Under the pieces are notes generated by a model. The model was not told where the DNA came from, did no database searches, and saw only the letters and a program-made list of their open reading frames with translations. DNA of 64,000 bases from Argentina anserina (taxonomy: Eukaryota > Streptophyta > Magnoliopsida > Rosales > Rosaceae), in the NCBI RefSeq assembly GCF_933775445.1, contig NC_065877.1, positions 25,606,001 to 25,670,000 on the forward strand, given 5' to 3'. Positions 11,215-22,587 of this stretch are shown piece by piece. Numbering within the stretch: the stretch's first letter is position 1; each line of letters opens with the position of its first letter. The translations under genes were made by a program, and so were the position numbers.

Positions 11215-11480
11215 TTAAAACAATAAAACAAGTTCAACAGAAAAATAATGACATAAAGGCTCAAACATGTCAGAGGGTCTTCTAAACTTCTGAATATCAT
11301 CACAAAATTCCATTGGCTAAAACAATAAAACAAGTTAAACCGAAATAATGTCTGAAAGGCTTTAACTGGTCAAATGGTGTTTCTAAACTTCTAAATATCA
11401 TCACAAAATTCCACTAGTCTAAAACAATAAACAAGTTCAACATAAATAATGTCAGAAATGCTTAAACATGTCGCAAGTTA
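11215..11480. repeat. ~102-bp tandem repeat, about 2.5 copies
   Basis: AAAACAATAAAACAAGTT starts near 11217 and 11319, with a shortened third copy near 11421. Each is followed by the same AAATAATG, AACATGTC and TATCATCACAAAATTCCA landmarks. Confidence 0.8.
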
Positions 11481-11957
11481 AAGAGTACAAAAGAAAAAGT
11501 AATTAATCTAATCATATGCGAAAATAACACTATCCAGCCACCCTTTAACGACGTCAACCCTTCTCATTCTCAAAACCGCCGAGAAAACCCATATCTCCGC
11601 TAACTCCAGAACACCCATGTTTGAGAAGCGAGAGGTCTTTAGAAGTGGAAGACCATATGCAACAAAATCACCAAGCTCCTTGACAACATCAACATCCTCA
11701 AAAAAGATCTTTCATAGATTACAACAAGGCTTCCAAGACAGAGCAACTAAATCGATCCCTAATTGTAATGCTTTTGCCTCTACTCTAAGGGCAGAGCAGC
11801 ATATACAATTTGAAAATTCATTCTAAAGACTTGATAATCTGGCAGCCTCGCCACTGCTGCAAGCTTGCAACAACAACTCTCCTATCAAGGATCCGCCAAA
11901 ATGAACCCACGTTCATTGGCAGATGGTAAGCCTTGATCTAAAACCTGCAAAAAAAAA

Positions 11958-12275
11958 AAAATTGGTCATTTTTCCAACTTTTAGTAATTCGACATTTAGT
12001 CATTCATATTTCAATTTCAACTGGTCACTTCTTTTTCTTTCAAATTTTAAACAATTTGGTCATTCCGTTAAGTCTTCGTCCAATTGCACTGTTAAATTGT
12101 TGACAAACATCACATAAGAGGAAAAAAACCACTTAATGGTGCAACTGGACGAAAACTTAACGGAATGACCAAATTTTTCAAAATTTGAAAGTATAAGGAG
12201 TGATCAATTGAAATTGAAACATGAAATATTAAATTGTCGAGTTACTAAAAATTAGAGAAGTGACGAGTATTTTAT
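11958..12275. repeat. Long inverted repeat (foldback or MITE-like)
   Basis: The left arm (about 11960-12090) and right arm (about 12135-12270) are imperfect reverse complements of one another, for example TTGGTCATTCCGTTAAG against CTTAACGGAATGACCAA. They are separated by a ~40-base loop containing CATCACATAAGAGG. A transcript would form a ~130-bp hairpin, a typical source of small RNAs. Target-site duplications were not resolved. Confidence 0.75.
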
Positions 12276-12289
12276 AAAAAAAAATCAGC

Positions 12290-13500
12290 AACAGTTAAGA
12301 ATGAAGTCTCGCAACAACACACAAATTAAACAAATGTAATTATTTTGACAATGATAAACATCTAGCCCACGTTAAGTAATCATCCAACTATAGCACATTA
12401 TTTTATAATATTAATCGTGGATTATCATGTATGCGACCACATATTCTTATTAAATAATGTGTAATGATCACAACTGACTATGTATTTAAGACACCATCCA
12501 TGTTATGACACATTATGATTGATATGTAATATCATCATGTAATTCCATCCAAAGGGTTTTTTCAAACAGTAAATGAGGACTCATGTTCAGAGTGTTAATC
12601 TTCATAAAAAAAAAGATAGTGGACCATGATCACATTTTTTTATTCTTCAATTTTCTCAAACTCACTCGAATTCTTACCCAAATCAACCTTCTAAATATCA
12701 AGAAAATAACATTTATGAACTTATACGATTTATGTTTCATTCTCAACATTTAAACCTAAAATTAATTGTTTCTTGAATGTTAATTGTATTCGATCAATTA
12801 TAGTTTTTTGTTTTTATCAACACATAAGATAACAAGTTCTCAAAAATAAATTATTGCCTAAAAGAAGTTGAAACTCAAAAGAAACTCTTGTCGAGAAGTT
12901 GAGAACCCATCCATATGGGAAGACATACGTTAAAAATTTGTTCTTTGTTCTTTTTTAAAAGAAACTAGTAATCACGCACGGTTTTAGATTTGTGACGTGA
13001 TAGTGACTTTGGACAGTTATTCTTCTTGTGCTATTATTTTTTTGTTAATTTTTACGGTATTAACTTTTGTTTATTCCATTTATTGGTGTAAATTTTAAAT
13101 ATACCATAGATGATATAGGAACTTGAAAAAATTAGTGAAGCTGTCGATACCAAATAAGAGCTTAAGGGGTATTTCGACAGATTTCCAAATTGACCTCCAA
13201 AACATAATGACGTAAGAACAATGACGTCACGATATTACGGCTGTAGGGACATCAAAACGTGAAGAAAGGAGATTGACACTTTGACAGCACATTGGAGTTG
13301 CTTGTAACTAAAGTAACCAACAGGGACTTGATTATAATTTTCACAAAATACAATGCCAAAACTGAAATTCTACCCAAAGTAAAAACAACCGACCCGACTA
13401 TAAGAAGCCGTAAAAAAAAACAAAAAGAAAAGGCAGAGCCACAGTTTATGAGTTTTGACTCTTCTCGTTGATACAGCTTCTTCTTCTTCTGGGGACCCAA
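12290..13500. other. AT-rich intergenic DNA, promoter side of the F-box gene
   Basis: No ORF or repeat is recognised. The last few hundred bases are the likely promoter and 5' UTR of the F-box gene. A possible 5' UTR splice donor (CTAG/GTAATTTTC) lies at about 13508, with a candidate acceptor (CTGTTAG) near 14363. Confidence 0.35.
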
Positions 13501-14377
13501 TCGTCTAGGTAATTTTCACAATCTTCAACTCAAAATTCTCTCTTTTATCCCTTCCTATTGAATTGGGTGTCGGTAATTTTTCGTTTTCGTTTGAATTTTG
13601 ATTTCAAAGATTGATGCTTTGATCTGAAACGGTTAAGGGTAGAATGAAAGTATCTGAATCTTGAACTCCGATTGAATATATGGTTTGTTAGATGCTAAAA
13701 CCCAACACCCATTTGATTTTCAATGCAATGAAATCTTCTGTTCATAAAAGTTGAGATTTTTATTTTGGGTTTGATGTTATTTGTTTTGTTTTTAATCTCT
13801 CTTTAAGAGTTTTGTGTATTTGGTGATCACATACCCAATATGGGTTTACATTGTTTAAGAAAGAGCTGGGATTTATTCAGGTTTTGATTAGGAGAATTAA
13901 GATTTGAACGAAGTGGTGTTGTGCTCTGTATTAGAATAGTGAGTTGTAGTTTTGGATTGTGGCAGTTAATGTGGATAGGAATTATCTGTTATTTCTGTCG
14001 AATTTGGGTACTTGAATAGATCAGAATTTGAGTATGGAATGTAAGATTTTGTATTGATTAGTCTGATAATAGTAATGCAATGTGAACTGAGAATGTTATG
14101 GATTTTTTTCTTTCCCTTCTTTCGGGAATGCATGTTGATGTGGATAAGATGTTTCATTTGATTCTGTAAAATTGGCTATTTGAGTGGTTTTCCCATGACC
14201 ATAGAATTAAGTCTGGGGAGTGACTCTTTGGTTTGGATTAGCCTTGCAATGGGAAACCAGAATCTTCTGTATCTAGGTTTGTTTCTTGAGTTGGGAGGTT
14301 TTATCGATCTGTATCTGTTGATTAATTTTGTTTGTGAAATTTTTTTTATCTCTTTTCCTGTTAGTAGTATTTTTAAT

Positions 14378-16570
14378 ATGGATTTTATGACCTACTATCT
14401 ACCTTTTGAAGATAACATGAAGAGGACAAGGATGTCGGGCAAATCACAAGATGAAACCGATGCTGTTGATGTGACTACACAAGTACCTGGAAGAAAGAAA
14501 AATAAGAAGGAAGATAAGACTATTGACCAGAATGTTGAGCACCAAACGAAACGAAGGGCTGAAAATTCTGAGAGCTTGGACAAATTCATTACACAAGAAG
14601 CTGGATCTCGGAGAAAGCGAAAGAGAGAAAAACCTGTTACCACTGGCAAGAGGGGGAAGGTTGGGAAGAAGCAATCTGGTGGAGTTGTAAATGACATTAA
14701 AAAAAGTGTTGAGTCCACTGATCGTATCTCACAATTGCCTGAACTTGTCATTCATTACATCCTTTCTCTCATTCGTTGTACAAAAGGTGCTGCTCGGACG
14801 AGTGTGTTGTCTAAGAGGTGGAGGGATATATGGGCTTCTTTCTCTGCTTTGACATACGATCAACGCAAGTTTCAGTTTCAAGTGGGTGTCCAAGATAAGA
14901 GCAAGAAGGAGATGTTTAAGGACTTCATTGATCATTCTCTTCAGAACCACCTTGAGCGAGATTCAAATATACGTAAATTTGAGGTACATTTGACCTCCTT
15001 TGATCAAGAAATGGCGAGAGGTATGGAACAGTGGGTTGGACTTGCAACTGAAAATAACATAAGAGAGTTAGGTCTCCATATTCATACAAGAGGAAACAAT
15101 GTTTACAAATTTCCCGACAAAACATTTGATTCAGATACGTTAACTGGATTAAGGCTGCAGGGCTGTAAACTGGAAAGTAGTTGTGCTATTAAGCTTCCGA
15201 AACTGCAGAAGCTATATTTGCGAAACTGTAATGTTGACGAACTGGGAATTCAGAATTTTATCTCCAGTTGTCCTTTAATTGAGGATTTGAGACTCATCTG
15301 TTGCACGGGGTTGAAGCTTCTGCAGATTTCAAGTCTTCTTAAGCTTGATAGGGTTGAAGTACACCACTGCCGTTCACTTAAGAAGATTGAAGTTAAAGCT
15401 GCAAGTCTCCAGACACTTTGGTATTGTGGGAAGAATCGGACTACTTGCAAATTTATCCTCACTGGTTGTGACTCTTTGAAAAGATTGACACTAGAGGACA
15501 AAAAAATGACAGACAATCAGTTTCGCGAACTATTTTTTGGTTTTCCTCAGCTTGAGAAGCTGCATCTGAGTAATTGCCTTAAACTGAAAAATGTTAGAAT
15601 TGCAAGTCATCAGTTAAGCAGATTAGTCTTGAGGGGTTGCAACAATCTACATAGTGCGGAGATTGATACTCCAAATCTTTTTTCATTTGAGTATCAAGGT
15701 GATAAAATGCCCTTTTCTTTTCTGAATCCTGTGTGTGTGAAGAAGGCCAAGCTTTCTTTCGGGCCAGCTTCTTCTGGTCAGCTCAAATTCGATTTCCATA
15801 AAGAAGAGCCCTCTTGGTTTACACAGTTGCGAGATTTTCTTGGCAAGTTTGATTCTGGAGACATCAAGCTGGTTGTCCGCACTAGTAAGGTATCACTGTT
15901 TTAAATCTCATATCATTTGTGTTAACTTACTGCACTTCTCATTCTGATTTTTCATGCTTACTGTCTATGGTCAACCCAGAATGTTATCATCTATGAAGAT
16001 CTCAGAGAAATTTCACTTCCTCCAGTGCGTGGTCTTAAACTTGAAATAATCCAGTCTTCCGTTGGTATTGACGAACTATTAGATAGTTCATTGCAGAAAT
16101 GGCACCCAGAGACATTATCTATAGTATCGTCGTCTAGCAGTGAATTTCCCAAGGTACATGGTCTCCTTTAATGCTTCTCCCCATCTTTATTTATATTACC
16201 TTATTAATGTGCATTCTGTTTTGGACTACAATTTTAATTGAGAAACACTGTTGAGTGAAACTGTGCTATCCAATAAAATTTTAATTTTTTTTCTGGGATC
16301 TCATGGAAGCTATACTTTCTCTTGCTGTCACTTAAACTGCAGTTGGTACTCGAGAAGATCATGGAGAGTACGAAGGACCCAGCCTGCTGCACATCTAAGC
16401 ATTCAAATAATAAATGTTGGCGGCACTCCCTGAAGTTTGACAAGAAAGTAAACTTGAAGCGGGCCAAAGGCAAGTCGGGCTGGATTGCTTGGTTGAAGTT
16501 GAAGGCTTGTCCAAGTGTCTTGTGTGGGAGGGATATCACTTGTTTTAGTTTAGTAAATAGAAAAATCTGA
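14378..16570 (+). CDS. F-box/LRR-repeat protein, nuclear-type basic N-terminus
   Basis: Probable substrate receptor of an SCF ubiquitin ligase. Three exons: 14378-15889, 15980-16153, 16343-16570. All joins are GT/AG and phase 0, giving about 637 residues from ATG 14378; the in-frame ATG at 14417 is an equally good start. The open frame extends further 5', but that part lacks protein character and lies in a probable 5' UTR intron. The N-terminal ~110 residues are Lys/Arg-rich (RRKRKREKP, GKRGKVGKK), suggesting nuclear targeting. The F-box follows: ISQLPELVIHYILSLI to SVLSKRWRDIWASF. Leucine-rich repeats come next (LRLQGCKLESS, LQKLYLRNCNVDELGI, LEKLHLSNCLKLKNV). The last exon, after KWHPETLSIVSSSSSEFP, is basic and unlike a classic FBD end. 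Target unknown. A broken second copy lies at 41320-45527. Confidence 0.85.
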
Positions 16571-17470
16571 TAAAGAGGGTGCTTTCAAGTAGTCTTGATT
16601 GTCCCTTTGAATTACGTTGTTCTCCGGATGTTTTTATTTTTATTCCTGCAATGGATTCTTTAGGATTTGTAATTTCGTTTTCTTTAAAATTCTTTGAATC
16701 CTATTCCTGGTAAAATCATTTCTGAGATCATGTTTGGTTACGTGCTTTTCATTGATCTTCTGCACTATATTGAATAATACAATGAGTCTGGGATTATCCC
16801 TGTGAATCTCAGTTGAACATCATCCAAAAGTGCCAAAATTGTTCATGATAGTTATACACTTCCAACTTCTTGTTTCGATTCTAGGATAAGGTCCATATAT
16901 AAATGAATTTATATTGCAACCTGGTTTATGGTTGAGCGGTTTGGCTCATATGCTCCTTGTTCTCAAGTGTTGTAGACTGACAAGTGACAACAATTCTTGT
17001 CAACATAACATTAGAGAATGCCGGCAATCTTTGCCAAATATTGCAGAAAGAAAGAACTTCGATTGATCCTTGTTCAGTCGGTGTAGAGAACAGTCTAACT
17101 AACTCAAAGCTGATACGAATCAGCACAATTCCCTTTTGGTCGGAAGTATATGGAAAATTCTACTATAAAGCCCTCCAATGGAGCCTATTTAGTGTGTTTG
17201 TACAAAAAAAATCAATCAAAAAATTAACCTTACAATGTAAAGAGGACTGGACTACTAGATTTTGAAAATTTAAACTTAAATAGTTGAAAATTTATATTTA
17301 AATAGTGAAGATTCTGATCTCGAGCACTCCGACAAACCCAGTAGTATATCAGCACAATTGAAAAGCAAGTAATCTCCACTCCCGTGGTTATTTCATTTAG
17401 TAAAATATTAATATATTCCCGAACTGAAGCATCTCAAATCGATCACCAGAACAAGTATGCTGTTTAGAGC
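16571..17470. other. Intergenic; F-box 3' UTR
   Basis: AT-rich. The first ~200 bases probably include the F-box 3' UTR. No credible ORF or repeat is seen. Confidence 0.4.
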
Positions 17471-17614
17471 TGGCATGCTTTTCTAATTGGCCGGTGCCTA
17501 ATGATACCCACAGAACAAAAGCAAAATTCTTGATTCCTCGATAGCTAGGGCCAGAATTAGAATCTGGTACTGCGTTTGGCATCTCACTTTACTTACCATC
17601 ACTTTTAAGTATAA

Positions 17615-17659
<45 letters not shown>

Positions 17660-17935
17660 CAATCCTGCAACACATTTCGAGTTCTTGATTAGTTGATCAT
17701 CTGGTACGTTTTTCAGCTACAAAGTTTAAACTGTTCCATAAGTTGATTGATCCGTATGGTAAGGATTTAATTTGTCTTGACATGCATCTTGGTGAAATTT
17801 GAATAATCCACATGTATCTTTGCAAAATTTTGAACTTTTGATATTTAAAAGTACGTATAATTCTCTTAATAATTCGTTTTCTAGCTAGTCGATCTGTTAG
17901 ATGTTGAACAGAGAAAAATTGGTGAACCTTGTTCT
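17471..17935 (+). promoter_or_regulatory. Promoter/5' region of the single-domain jacalin gene
   Basis: Unique-looking DNA with a (TA)n tract at 17622-17657. Parts are duplicated elsewhere: 17471-17861 matches 47045-47405, and 17801 onward matches 61587 onward. The lectin reading frame begins at TATGCAG/GAGAGTGGG near 17936, which could equally be a splice acceptor, so a short first exon might lie inside this region. Confidence 0.5.
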
Positions 17936-18750
17936 ATGCAGGAGAGTGGGAAGGACAATTCAGGTGGGAAGAAGAAGACGATTGTATTGGGACCATGGGG
18001 AGGCAATGGCGGAAATGCTTGGGATGATGGGCTATATCAAGGGGTGAGAGAAGTCACTCTCATCTATGGCCATTGCATCGACTCCATTGTTGTGGTATAT
18101 GATAAAAACGGTAAGCCTGTTACATCAGAAAAGCATGGTGGTCTTGAAGGCAATCAAACAGCTGAGGTCAGCTTCAAAACTCATAGTAGAGAGCCATGGT
18201 TTTATGCTAGTATTTACAGTAATGATAACCTATATATGCTCTTACTACTTACTGTACTTACTATATCCAAGAGTTTACTATAAACCCTAAATCGAAGAAA
18301 GGAGATCCTTAACTCGGGTACACACCGGTAACTTGGGCCGAAAGTCATGAATCATGATCCTTAAAACTTTTCTATTGTCTTCCTTGCTTATTGTAGATAA
18401 AGTTGCAGTACCCCAATGAGTTCCTAGTGAATGTGAGCGGACACTATTGTCCGGTGGTGTCTGGTGGCAGCCCGGTGATCCGGTCACTCAAATTTGAGAG
18501 CAACAACAGAAAAACATTTGGACCATTTGGAGTTGAAGAAGGCACACCCTTTACTTTCACTGTTGATGGAGGCAAGATTGTTGGCTTAAAGGGAAGAGGT
18601 GGTTGGTACCTAGATGCAATTGGGTTTCACGTATATCATGCTCCCAAAATACAGCTCTTTCGGAGAGTTGAGAAAAGTTTCCGAAGGCTTACCAGCACGG
18701 TTTGGAAACCTTCAGCCCGGAGAGAAACTGAAAAGACCACTCTTCGCTGA
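17936..18750 (+). CDS. Jacalin-related lectin, single domain
   Basis: Mannose/glucose-binding jacalin fold, usually cytosolic or nuclear and often stress-induced. Two exons: 17936-18166 and 18397-18750, joined in phase 0 (AE|IKLQYP), giving ~194 residues. Motifs: GPWGGNGGNAWDDG at the N-terminus, VREVTLIYGHCIDSIVVVYD, the conserved block FGPFGVEEGTPFTF, and the C-terminal carbohydrate-loop segment GLKGRGGWYLDAIGFHV. A basic tail (RRVEKSFRRLTSTVW) follows the fold. In mannose-specific members the loop reads GxxxD; here GGWYLDA keeps the Asp. The start is uncertain because the ATG overlaps a good splice acceptor (ATGCAG). A near-identical copy of exon 1 sits at 61587-62021 and a promoter fragment copy at 47045-47405. 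Confidence 0.85.
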
Positions 18751-19360
18751 TAGTTAAAAACATTGTATTACATGGCTCCTAATATATGCTTGCCATGATC
18801 GAACCTATATCAAATGTCACGAAGCTCACAAATGCTGGATGCATAGTGTCTCTCAAGTCGCAAGTAGTTTGCACTTGTGAATTATCAATAAACGTTAGTG
18901 CACTAATCTACTGGACAATATATGAAAGAATTTTCACATGTCAGCATGCATGCATTTCAAGTTTTGTTTCCATACATACATAAGTCCGAAAGTGCGGTGT
19001 CTGCGTCTCTATTCATCGATCGTAGCAAGTAATCTTTACGTACAGTTTCCCAAATTCGTGTTTTTTTTTTGGTCAAATCCCAAATTCGACTTGGAAGAGT
19101 GAAAACTCTTCAAAATGAAACTAGAAGGGGTCTTCAAATGCTTGCAGGCTTGATTTTCTAGATCAGGACGAGTTAAGTCGCGCGTTAACAGTACCGATGG
19201 CATATATAGATAATGAATTTTACATTGGCTTGTGTATTTGTGTTGATAATATTCTTTATAACAATATAGATAATGAATTTATGACAGAGAGAAGTAATGA
19301 AAACAAGGTGAAGAGATAGAGATGAATTTTCTGTGTATATTTCATGTGTAGAGTAAAGCT

Positions 19361-19404
<44 letters not shown>

Positions 19405-20570
19405 AAAAGAGAAGGTTTTGGACCAGTCGGAACAAAACCAATTCTAACAATTAAAGGAGAAAAAACTAGCAATCTATACAATAATCTAAAACCTCTAGAA
19501 TTATTCCAAGATTATAGCACACAAATGTGGACCGAGCATCACACAAATGTGGACTGAGCATGGTCTAGCATGTTTCATGAGGAAGAAACAGATCGGCAGA
19601 GATTTAGCATTAAATACTTGAAACACGACATTGACTTCAACCACTCCCAACTGCTCCAACATACGCAACTCTTTCAATAATAGATAACGGTCAATGAATA
19701 CAAATACAGTGTAGCTCCAAAGTCTTTTGCCTAATCTTTCTTGCTTTCCTTCTAATTTTCTACATTTTCTTTAATAATCCATGAATTCTAACAAAAGTAA
19801 GGCTTATATTAGCATAAATAGACATTGCGATCATCACTCACAAATTTTATGAATCGTTTTTTCTCTCAGATCTCTGTAAATCACAGGCCTTTAACCCCAG
19901 TGATGATGCTTGCTCTGTACGTATTAATTGTAGGCTCTGGTATTCGTCACCAATCTGAAGAGCACCGAGCACCCCTTAACTTTGGGACGAAAAGTCTACG
20001 GCAGTACAAGTTGCCATTTCGGTTACGATCGGTCTTCGTCTAACCTTTTTATTGCCGGTGCCAAATATTAGAGTGGAAGAAATTAAGCAAAGATAGGTAA
20101 GAACATGCATGGCATTTATGGTTCAGCAATGATCGAAGGAACTGCAGACACAATATGGACGTTCATCTATGACGAGTCATGGATAATATTGTGATCACTC
20201 TAGAGGAGATTTAACGTATTGATCGATGCCTAGCTAGGTACAGGGTCCAGTTAATTATTCTCTTTTAATATATATATATATATATTTCAATATTCTTGAG
20301 TATATTGTTTCAATCGTAAAAAAAAAAATACAAATAGAGGGAGAGAGTGTATATATTTAGCCTAACAACTGCAACTAAACCAAATCCCAAATCTGTTATA
20401 CTGTCTTAATTAAACGGATATATGTATACATTGTTGACCTTTTCCTCAAGGTTTAAATCAAGCAAGATCTAGTGGGATAAAATTGAGGATCCATGTTGCA
20501 GCCATATCCTTGTATGACAAGTAAAAAGGAGATGGCAACAACTTAGAACTCAGCATATAATTCAACACTT
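18751..20570. other. Intergenic between the two lectin genes
   Basis: Contains the lectin 3' UTR, a (TA)n tract near 19365-19398 and a stretch from 19365 to 20160 that is duplicated at 48785-49585. A small + frame (19825-20043, ending LPFRLRSVFV) is preserved in the duplicate (49272-49466), but preservation simply reflects the recent duplication. No family is recognised. Bases 20170-20570 are missing from the duplicate. Confidence 0.45.
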
Positions 20571-21058
20571 TCGAAATTGATTAATTTAAATACAACACTT
20601 CCAACGGTACGTTAGAAGTCAGCAGATATTTCCCTTTCAAGAAGAAAAGAAAGAAAAAGAACTCAGCATATACATTGATTGACTACCTAATCAACTTTTT
20701 AATTTCTTTGCTTGTTCTTAAATCAAAGTATCGAACAAAAGTCAATCTCAATTGTTAATTTTTAAAACATCAATAGTAATTATTCATATACGTGTTGGCA
20801 TATGATAATTAAGTCGAGTCCCATCATATCATCTTTGAAGATGTAAATAATTAGATGGAATGCGCGTATGATAAATTGATAATTAAGTGGAGTCACATCA
20901 TAGCAGCTATGAAAATGTGCATTATTAGATTGAATTGAAAGCATTTCCCGGCCATCGAATTCCAAATTTCGTAAATCTTTTCCTTTGTTTTTGCCCAGAC
21001 ACCTCTCCATTTTGGTTGATCGCTTCATTTCAAGTCGATCAGCAAGCGTCAAGCGACC

Positions 21059-22556
21059 ATGTTTATCACCCCAACCCTCAACATCTCATGTATAACTTGT
21101 ATGAAGGGAAATCATCATGATGAGGAAGGTAGCAACAAGAAGAAGCAATCAGGAGGGAAGGAAAACAATTCGGTAGTGCCGGAACTTTATGGAGGAATAA
21201 CGGGTGGAGGTCCTTGGGATGATGGAATCCATGACGGCATCAGAGAGATCAACCTCGTTTATGGTAAATGCATCGACTCGATGTGTGTATTCTACGATAA
21301 AAATGGTAAGCTTGTCAAAGGCGAAAGGCGAGGAGGTCATGGCATGGGCAGTGAACTCAACAAGCCCCTAAGTAATGCTGAGGTGAGTTTTCATATATGT
21401 TGGTATTCATATCTAAACCCCAACTCAGAGATATAGGGTATGCACTGAAGATTTAGCCAAACAGAGTACTATATGGAACATAAACATCAGAGTGCAGATG
21501 TTTCGTCATTTCTAAGCCATGCTGCCCGTGCATATACGCAAGTATGTAATAGTGTTATCTATGAATTGCAGATAAAGCTGGAGTACCCTGAGGAGTTTCT
21601 GGTGAGTATCAGTGGATACTATTCTGGGGTGAACTGGATAGTTGGAGATCCGGTCATCTTAAGGTCTCTCACATTTGAGAGCAATAAACGAACATTTGGA
21701 CCATTTGGAGTTCAAGTTGGGACGCCCTTTAATTTTAGAGTACAAGATGGTGAGAAAATTGTTGGCTTTAAGGGAAGAGATGGATGGCACCTAGATGCAA
21801 TTGGGTTTCATATATTAAAACCGCCGGATCTTTATGGAGGAACGACCGGAGGAGGTCCTTGGGATGATGGAAGCTTTGATGGGATCAGAGAAATCACCCT
21901 AGTCTATGGTCAATGCATTGACTCATTGTGTGTGGTGTATAAAAAAAATGGTGAGCTTATTATAGGCGACACGCATGGAGGTCATGACCAGGGCAGTGAT
22001 CTTCATAAACCTCTGAATACGGTTCAGGTAAGCTTCATGTTTTGGTTCTCGTCACTTCTCTGATACATAACTAGACCCTAGTTCATAGAAATTGAATATG
22101 CACCATGGATTAATTTCGTCAAAAACTAATATGCGTGTAACATATATAGTTGCTGATCACATAGTGAATATTATTTGTGATGCATTACAGATTAAGTTGG
22201 AATACCCAAATGAGTTTTTGGTGAGTGTCACCGGACATTATTGTGGGGTGACCTGGATAGTCGGCGCTCCGGTGGTATTACGGTCACTTGAATTTAAGAG
22301 CAATAGAAGAACATTTGGACCATTTGGAATACAAGTTGGCACACCCTTTACTTTCAGAGTAAAAGACGGAGAGCAAATTGTTGGGTTGAAAGGAAGAAAT
22401 GGTTGGCACCTAGATGCAATTGGGTTCCATACATCTCGTGTTCCCGAAAGAGGACTCTTCGTGGGAGTTCGAAAGGGTTTTTGGAAAGCTTATGAATCTT
22501 TGGTTAAGCTTACTACACGTCTTACAGGTGTTGAGTGTACATGTATAAGCTTGTAA
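21059..22556 (+). CDS. Jacalin-related lectin, two tandem domains
   Basis: Three exons: 21059-21382, 21572-22027, 22191-22556, all phase-0 GT/AG joins, giving 381 residues (or 367 if ATG 21101 is used). Two complete jacalin domains lie head to tail. Domain 1 runs from LYGGITGGGPWDDG to GFKGRDGWHLDAIGFHI; domain 2 runs from LYGGTTGGGPWDDG to GLKGRNGWHLDAIGFHT. Both keep the GG N-terminal strand, FGPFGxQVGTPF and GWHLDA sugar-loop elements. Each domain is split by an intron at the same point (before IKLEYP), so domain number grew by duplicating an intron-containing unit. A basic tail (VGVRKGFWKAYESLV) follows. Expected to bind mannose-type glycans multivalently. An inactivated copy lies at 50067-54556. 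Confidence 0.92.
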
Positions 22557-22587
22557 CAATCATTTAGAGTGTGTAGTAAATGTATTG

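Noticed and set aside
14180..14377. N-terminal extension of the F-box frame
   Set aside because: First codon is TTG, the segment is hydrophobic and intron-like, and the duplicate copy does not preserve the frame (deletion around 41700).
16926..17265. Opposing ORFs between the F-box and lectin genes
   Set aside because: No domain, no splice support, composition typical of random AT-rich DNA.
17622..17657. TA dinucleotide runs as promoter TATA boxes
   Set aside because: Simple microsatellites; also present in unrelated places (19365, 48785, 29503).
19242..19661. Possible solo LTR (TGTTGATAAT ... CTCCAACA)
   Set aside because: No matching target duplication (ATTTG against TACGC) and no second copy with both ends; the duplicate only shares part of it.
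20780..21052. 90-codon minus ORF upstream of the two-domain lectin, conserved at 49788-50060
   Set aside because: Conserved only because the whole block is duplicated; it overlaps the lectin promoter and has no recognised domain.
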